Source: Pseudomonas fluorescens
GTDB taxonomy: Bacteria; Pseudomonadota; Gammaproteobacteria; Pseudomonadales; Pseudomonadaceae
NCBI RefSeq assembly: GCF_902497895.1
Contig: NZ_CABVHQ010000039.1
Location: 1 to 54,864, forward strand
DNA: 54,864 nt
Direction: 5' to 3'
Position numbers and translations under genes: made by a program. Below, in pieces: positions 50,975 through 54,864 of this stretch (position 1 is its first letter; the number at the start of each line of letters is the position of its first letter). The notes beneath the pieces were generated by a model. The model did no database searches. It saw only the letters and a program-made list of their open reading frames with translations, and was not told the origin of the DNA.

Positions 50975-52051
50975 ATGAATATCTCAAAGTGGATAGCGTT
51001 TGCCGCACTGGCCGCGGCGCTGGCGTTGCCGTTCACCCGACACGTGGTGGCGGCGGATTTTACCGATACCCTGGACCGCCCGGCGATCCAGAGTGAAAAG
51101 GCTGTGCAAGGCATGTTCACGGGGCTGGCCAGTGCTGGGAAACGTCTGGTCGCGGTCGGTCAGCGCGGGCATATTTTTTATTCGGATGATGCCGGTCAGC
51201 AGTGGCGCCAGGCCCAGGTACCGGTCAGCTCCGACCTGGTGGCCGTGCATTTCCCAAGTCCTTCCCAGGGCTGGGCTGTCGGCCATGATGGCGTGGTCCT
51301 GCACAGCAGTGATGCGGGCCAGACCTGGAGCCGCCAGTTCGATGGGCGTGAGGTGGGGCCGAGCATGCTCGCGCATTACCAGCGACTGGCCGCCGATCAG
51401 CCAGAAGATGAAGCGCTGGCCGCACGGGTCAGCGAGGCTCAGCGGATGACGGAGGAGGGTGCGGACAAACCCTTCCTGGATGTCTGGTTCGAGAACGACC
51501 GCGTTGGCTACATCGTTGGGGCGTTCAACCTGATATTCCGCACCGACGACGGTGGTCGCCATTGGACCCCCTGGCTCGATCGTACCGATAACCCCAGTGC
51601 GCTGAATCTGTATGCACTGCGTCCGGTTGGCAATGAATTGTTCATCGTCGGCGAACAAGGCCTGGTGCTCAAGCTCGATCCGGCCGCAGGACGCTTCAAC
51701 GCCACCCCGACACCCTACAACGGCAGCTTCTTCGGCATCACCGGCAAGCCCGGCGCCGTCCTGGTGTTTGGCCTGCGCGGCAATGTGTATCGCAGCATCG
51801 ATGCCGGTGCCAGCTGGAGCAAGGTCGAACTGGGCCTGCCTTTGAGCATCACCGCCAGTACGGTCACCGCTGATGGACGAATCGTCCTGCTCAGCCAGGC
51901 CGGCCATGTGCTGGTCAGCGTCGACGACGGCGCGAGCTTCCAGCTCCAGCCACAAAACGCTCTGGCACCGGTTGCCGGAGCACTGGTAGCCGGTTCCGGT
52001 TCGCTGGTGCTCGCAGGCACTGGTGGCCTGCGCCAGCTGCCCCTCGAATAA
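50975..52051 (+). CDS. YCF48/BNR-repeat periplasmic beta-propeller protein (358 aa)
   Basis: A signal peptide (about residues 1-26, ending HVVAA) is followed by repeated blades of the type VGQRGHIFYSDDAGQQWRQ, GWAVGHDGVVLHSSDAGQTW and FRTDDGGRHWTPW, with the Asp-box SxDxGxxW seen at least five times. YCF48-like propellers act in assembly or as accessory subunits; next to DUF1329 and MMPL they are a fixed partner. Start ATG 50975 is set by the signal peptide; the in-frame ATG at 50912 would add 21 unsuited residues. Confidence 0.85.
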   Translation: MNISKWIAFAALAAALALPFTRHVVAADFTDTLDRPAIQSEKAVQGMFTGLASAGKRLVAVGQRGHIFYSDDAGQQWRQAQVPVSSDLVAVHFPSPSQGWAVGHDGVVLHSSDAGQTWSRQFDGREVGPSMLAHYQRLAADQPEDEALAARVSEAQRMTEEGADKPFLDVWFENDRVGYIVGAFNLIFRTDDGGRHWTPWLDRTDNPSALNLYALRPVGNELFIVGEQGLVLKLDPAAGRFNATPTPYNGSFFGITGKPGAVLVFGLRGNVYRSIDAGASWSKVELGLPLSITASTVTADGRIVLLSQAGHVLVSVDDGASFQLQPQNALAPVAGALVAGSGSLVLAGTGGLRQLPLE

Positions 52052-52087
52052 GCCCACTCCCGTACAACAAAAGAGACAAGAAACGTT

Positions 52088-54523
52088 ATGGGTAATTACG
52101 AACTCGATACGATGCCGGTGGTCCGCGAGATCAAGGGCTTTGATGCACGCTCCGGCAACCTGCTGGAACGGCTGATCTTCAACAATCGGTTGCTGGTGGT
52201 GCTGGTCTGCCTGACTGTGACGATCCTGCTGAGCTATTTCGCGGCCACCCGGCTGACGCTTAACGCCAGCTTCGAGAAGATGCTGCCGCAGAGCCAGCCA
52301 TTCATCCAGAACTACCTGGAAAATCGACAGTCCCTGCGTGGGCTGGGCAATGCGGTGCGGGTGGTGGTGGAGAACAGTGAAGGCGATATCTACGACCCGC
52401 AGTACCTCGAGGTGCTCAAACAGGTCAACGACACACTGTTCATTACCCCGGGCGTGGACCGGGCCTGGATGAAGTCGCTGTGGACCCCGGCGGTGCGCTG
52501 GACCGAGGTCACCGAGGAGGGCTTTCGCGGTGGACCGGTGATGCCGGATGCCTATGACGGCTCGGCCAAGGGCGTCGAGCAACTGCGGCAGAACATAGCC
52601 CGTTCGGGCATCGTTGGCAGCCTGATCGGCAACAACTTCAAGTCGAGCATGATCTTCGTGCCGTTGCTGGAGAAAGACCCGGTCACCGGCGAGGCCATCG
52701 ATTACCACGCTTTTTCGCGCATGCTTGAAGAGCAGCTGCGCAATAAGTACGAGTTCGCAGGTTCCACCAAAGCCCATGGCCAGGGCGAGGAGGGCAAGGG
52801 ACCGATCAAGATCCGGGTGATCGGCTTTGCCAAGCTGGTGGGCGACCTGCTCGACGGCCTGGTGCAGGTGATGATGTTCTTCGGCGCTGCCGCGTTGATC
52901 GCCACCGCCATCATCTTCTTCTTCACTCGTTGCGTGCGCAGCACGACGCTGGTGATCCTCTGTTCAGTGATCGCGGTGGCCTGGCAGCTCGGCTTGGTCG
53001 CGCTGTTCGGCTATGCACTCGATCCGTTCTCGATCCTCGTGCCATTCCTGGTGTTCGCCATCGGCGTGTCCCACGGCGCGCAGAAGATGAACGGGATCAT
53101 GCAGGACGTCGGGCGCGGCACCCATCAGCTGGTCGCCGCGCGCTACACCTTTCGCCGGTTGTTCCTCGCCGGCCTCACCGCGTTGCTGGCCGATGCCGTG
53201 GGTTTTGCGGTGCTGATGCTGATCGACATTCCGGTGATCCAGGACCTGGCGGTCACCGCCAGCATCGGCGTGGCGGTGCTGATCTTCACCAACCTGGTGC
53301 TGCTGCCGGTGCTGCTGTCTTACTGGGGCGTGAGCCGCAAGGCGGCCGCCCGCACCCTGCGCCAGGAAGACCAGGAACTGCACGGCCAGGGCCTGGGCAG
53401 TCTGTGGACGTTTCTTGACCGTTTCACCGAGCGCCGCTGGGCCACCGGGGCGGTGCTGGTGGCGGGCCTGCTGGCGGTGGGCGGCTTCATGGTCAGTACC
53501 CAGTTGAAGATCGGCGACCTCGACCCGGGTGCGCCCGAGCTGCGTGCGGACTCGCGCTATAACCGCGACAACGCCTACATCACCGCCAATTACTCGCTGT
53601 CCAGCGACCAGTTCGCGGTGATGATCAAGACCGCCAGCGAAGGCTGCCTGAAATACGAAACCCTGGTCGAGGCCGATCGTCTCGGTTGGTTGCTGCAACA
53701 GCAGCCGGGGGTGCAGACCACCGTGTCGCTGGTCAATGCGGTACGGCAGATCACCGCGGGTTCCTATGAAGGCAACCCGAAAATGCTGACCATCGCCCGC
53801 AATCAGGACGTGCTGAACTACGGTGCGCAGCAGGCTTCGGTGAACAATCCCGAGCTGTTCAACAACGACTGCTCGATGATGCCGGTGGTCGCCTATCTGG
53901 CGGATCACAAGGCCGAGACCCTCGACCGGGTGGTGCGAGTGGCCGAGACCTTCGCCCGCGAACACAGCACCGAAGAGCGCCAGTTCATGCTCGCGGCCGG
54001 CAGCGCCGGGATCGAGGCGGCGACCAACATCGTCGTGCGCGAAGCCAACCGCACCATGCTGTTCTATGTGTATGGCGCGGTGATCCTGCTGTGCTTCATT
54101 ACCTTCCGCAGTTGGCGCGCGGTGGTGGTGGCCGTGGTGCCCTTGATGCTGACCTCGATCCTCTGTGAGGCGTTGATGGTCTGGCTGGGCATGGGCGTGA
54201 AGGTTGCCACGCTGCCGGTGATCGCCCTGGGCGTGGGCATCGGCGTCGACTACGCGCTGTACCTGCTCAGCGTCCAGCTGGCCCAGCAACGTGCCGGCCT
54301 GTCGCTGACCGAGGCCTACAGGAACTCGGTAGCGTTCACCGGCAAGGTGGTGGCCCTGGTGGGGATCACCCTGGCGGCTGGGGTCATTACCTGGGCCTGG
54401 TCGCCAATCAAGTTCCAGGCCGACATGGGCATCCTGCTGACCTTCATGTTCATCTGGAACATGGTCGGGGCACTGGTGCTGATCCCGGCGCTGTCGCATT
54501 TCCTGCTCAGGAAAGCCCACTGA
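52088..54523 (+). CDS. MMPL/RND superfamily transporter (811 aa)
   Basis: The two-fold RND-like plan is visible: helix 1 at about residues 35-57, a periplasmic domain (58-250), five helices with the SSD-like block (about 255-430; GVSHGAQKMNGI marks the loop between helices), helix 7 (about 455-475), a second periplasmic domain and five final helices (about 645-805), with GVGIGVDYALYLLS in the second block. The HpnN/MmpL-like family moves lipids, sterols or hydrophobic drugs using proton flow. It ends the thiolase-DUF1302-DUF1329-YCF48 set, all in one direction, and is probably the inner-membrane engine of the uptake system. Confidence 0.9.
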   Translation: MGNYELDTMPVVREIKGFDARSGNLLERLIFNNRLLVVLVCLTVTILLSYFAATRLTLNASFEKMLPQSQPFIQNYLENRQSLRGLGNAVRVVVENSEGDIYDPQYLEVLKQVNDTLFITPGVDRAWMKSLWTPAVRWTEVTEEGFRGGPVMPDAYDGSAKGVEQLRQNIARSGIVGSLIGNNFKSSMIFVPLLEKDPVTGEAIDYHAFSRMLEEQLRNKYEFAGSTKAHGQGEEGKGPIKIRVIGFAKLVGDLLDGLVQVMMFFGAAALIATAIIFFFTRCVRSTTLVILCSVIAVAWQLGLVALFGYALDPFSILVPFLVFAIGVSHGAQKMNGIMQDVGRGTHQLVAARYTFRRLFLAGLTALLADAVGFAVLMLIDIPVIQDLAVTASIGVAVLIFTNLVLLPVLLSYWGVSRKAAARTLRQEDQELHGQGLGSLWTFLDRFTERRWATGAVLVAGLLAVGGFMVSTQLKIGDLDPGAPELRADSRYNRDNAYITANYSLSSDQFAVMIKTASEGCLKYETLVEADRLGWLLQQQPGVQTTVSLVNAVRQITAGSYEGNPKMLTIARNQDVLNYGAQQASVNNPELFNNDCSMMPVVAYLADHKAETLDRVVRVAETFAREHSTEERQFMLAAGSAGIEAATNIVVREANRTMLFYVYGAVILLCFITFRSWRAVVVAVVPLMLTSILCEALMVWLGMGVKVATLPVIALGVGIGVDYALYLLSVQLAQQRAGLSLTEAYRNSVAFTGKVVALVGITLAAGVITWAWSPIKFQADMGILLTFMFIWNMVGALVLIPALSHFLLRKAH

Positions 54524-54600
54524 TCTGAAGCATAAAGCCCTGCGACTGGATGCAGCGCGGGGCAAACTCTGATGTCCGTCCGTTAAATACTCTGTACCTC

Positions 54601-54864
54601 CAAAAGATCGCAGCCTGCGGCAGCTCCTACACCGACCGCGTATTCCTACAAAATGTAGGTGAGCGCAAATTCTGTAGGAGCTGCCGCAGGCTGCGATCCT
54701 GGCTATCTCAAACTCGCCGAAAGCCTCTGGTTTGTGCCCTCGCCAGATTCAGCACTGTCCTGCGTAGCAGCTGCCGAAGGCCGCGTCCGGCTCGTGTAGC
54801 AGCTGCCGAGCCTGCGAGGCTGCGTTCGGCTCGTGTAGCAGCTGTCGAGCTTGCGAGGCTGCGT
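54601..54864. repeat. REP cluster at the right edge, including tandem direct copies
   Basis: An inverted pair of the GTAGGAGCTGCCGCAGG family (about 54601-54630 and 54673-54700) is followed by three direct copies of GTAGCAGCTG(C/T)CGA with the GAGGCTGCGT tail, starting near 54763, 54796 and 54835; the last is cut by the window end. The 54,524-54,864 stretch contains no gene. Confidence 0.85.

Noticed and set aside
52964..54565. 533-aa minus-strand frame opposite the MMPL gene
   Set aside because: Gln/His/Arg-rich antisense reading of membrane-helix codons; no start signal.

Overview
The window is a chromosome segment of a Pseudomonas of the broad fluorescens type. The evidence is the core gene order metZ-purF-cvpA-SPOR-folC-accD-trpF-truA-fimV-usg/asd-leuB-leuDC, high-GC codon use, GGA/GAGG ribosome binding sites, and three Pseudomonas-type REP families (GTAGGAGCTGCCGCAGGCTG, GTAGCAGCTGCCGA..., GTAGGAGCGAGCTTGCTCGC). 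No rRNA, CRISPR array, transposase or prophage is visible.

Positions 1-3,142 hold a small unknown protein, a tRNA-Val(GAC), a PuuB/OrdL-like FAD oxidase and a tRNA-Val(TAC)-Asp-Asp operon. Positions 3,143-22,391 are core housekeeping DNA read almost wholly on the minus strand: methionine (metZ), purine (purF), folate (folC), fatty acid (accD), tryptophan (trpF), tRNA modification (truA), the polar hub FimV, aspartate-semialdehyde dehydrogenase plus a Cys-less paralogue, and leuB/leuD/leuC with a methyltransferase set between leuB and leuD. A LysR gene diverges from leuC, and a large five-PAS GGDEF-EAL protein follows.

Positions 26,931-31,872 are accessory. There is a PAAR-domain type VI secretion effector, an overlapping membrane-anchored candidate immunity gene, and a fragment of a second effector C terminus. 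Convergent to these is a three-gene minus-strand set: a four-helix membrane protein, a PaaI-type hotdog thioesterase and an alpha-oxoamine synthase that strongly resembles the Vibrio/Legionella autoinducer synthases CqsA/LqsA. Two matching TACTGT-N8-ACAG boxes (LexA-like or lux-box-like) lie before the membrane gene and before the synthase gene. This is the strongest candidate for an undescribed system in the window.

Positions 31,873-54,523 form a plus-strand uptake and catabolic island: a Liv-type five-gene ABC importer, an OprD-family porin, an AI-2E-family exporter, an OMF-HlyD-DUF2955 (AaeB-like) tripartite pump, a MalT-like LuxR regulator, an SCP-x-type thiolase, and the DUF1302-DUF1329-YCF48-MMPL set often found with catabolism of hydrophobic substrates. 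Several leader regions carry AAnAAnAA motifs of the Hfq/Crc type, which suggests catabolite repression. I infer a transported carboxylic, aromatic or terpenoid/steroid-like compound; the sequence does not identify the substrate. The window ends in tandem REP copies.
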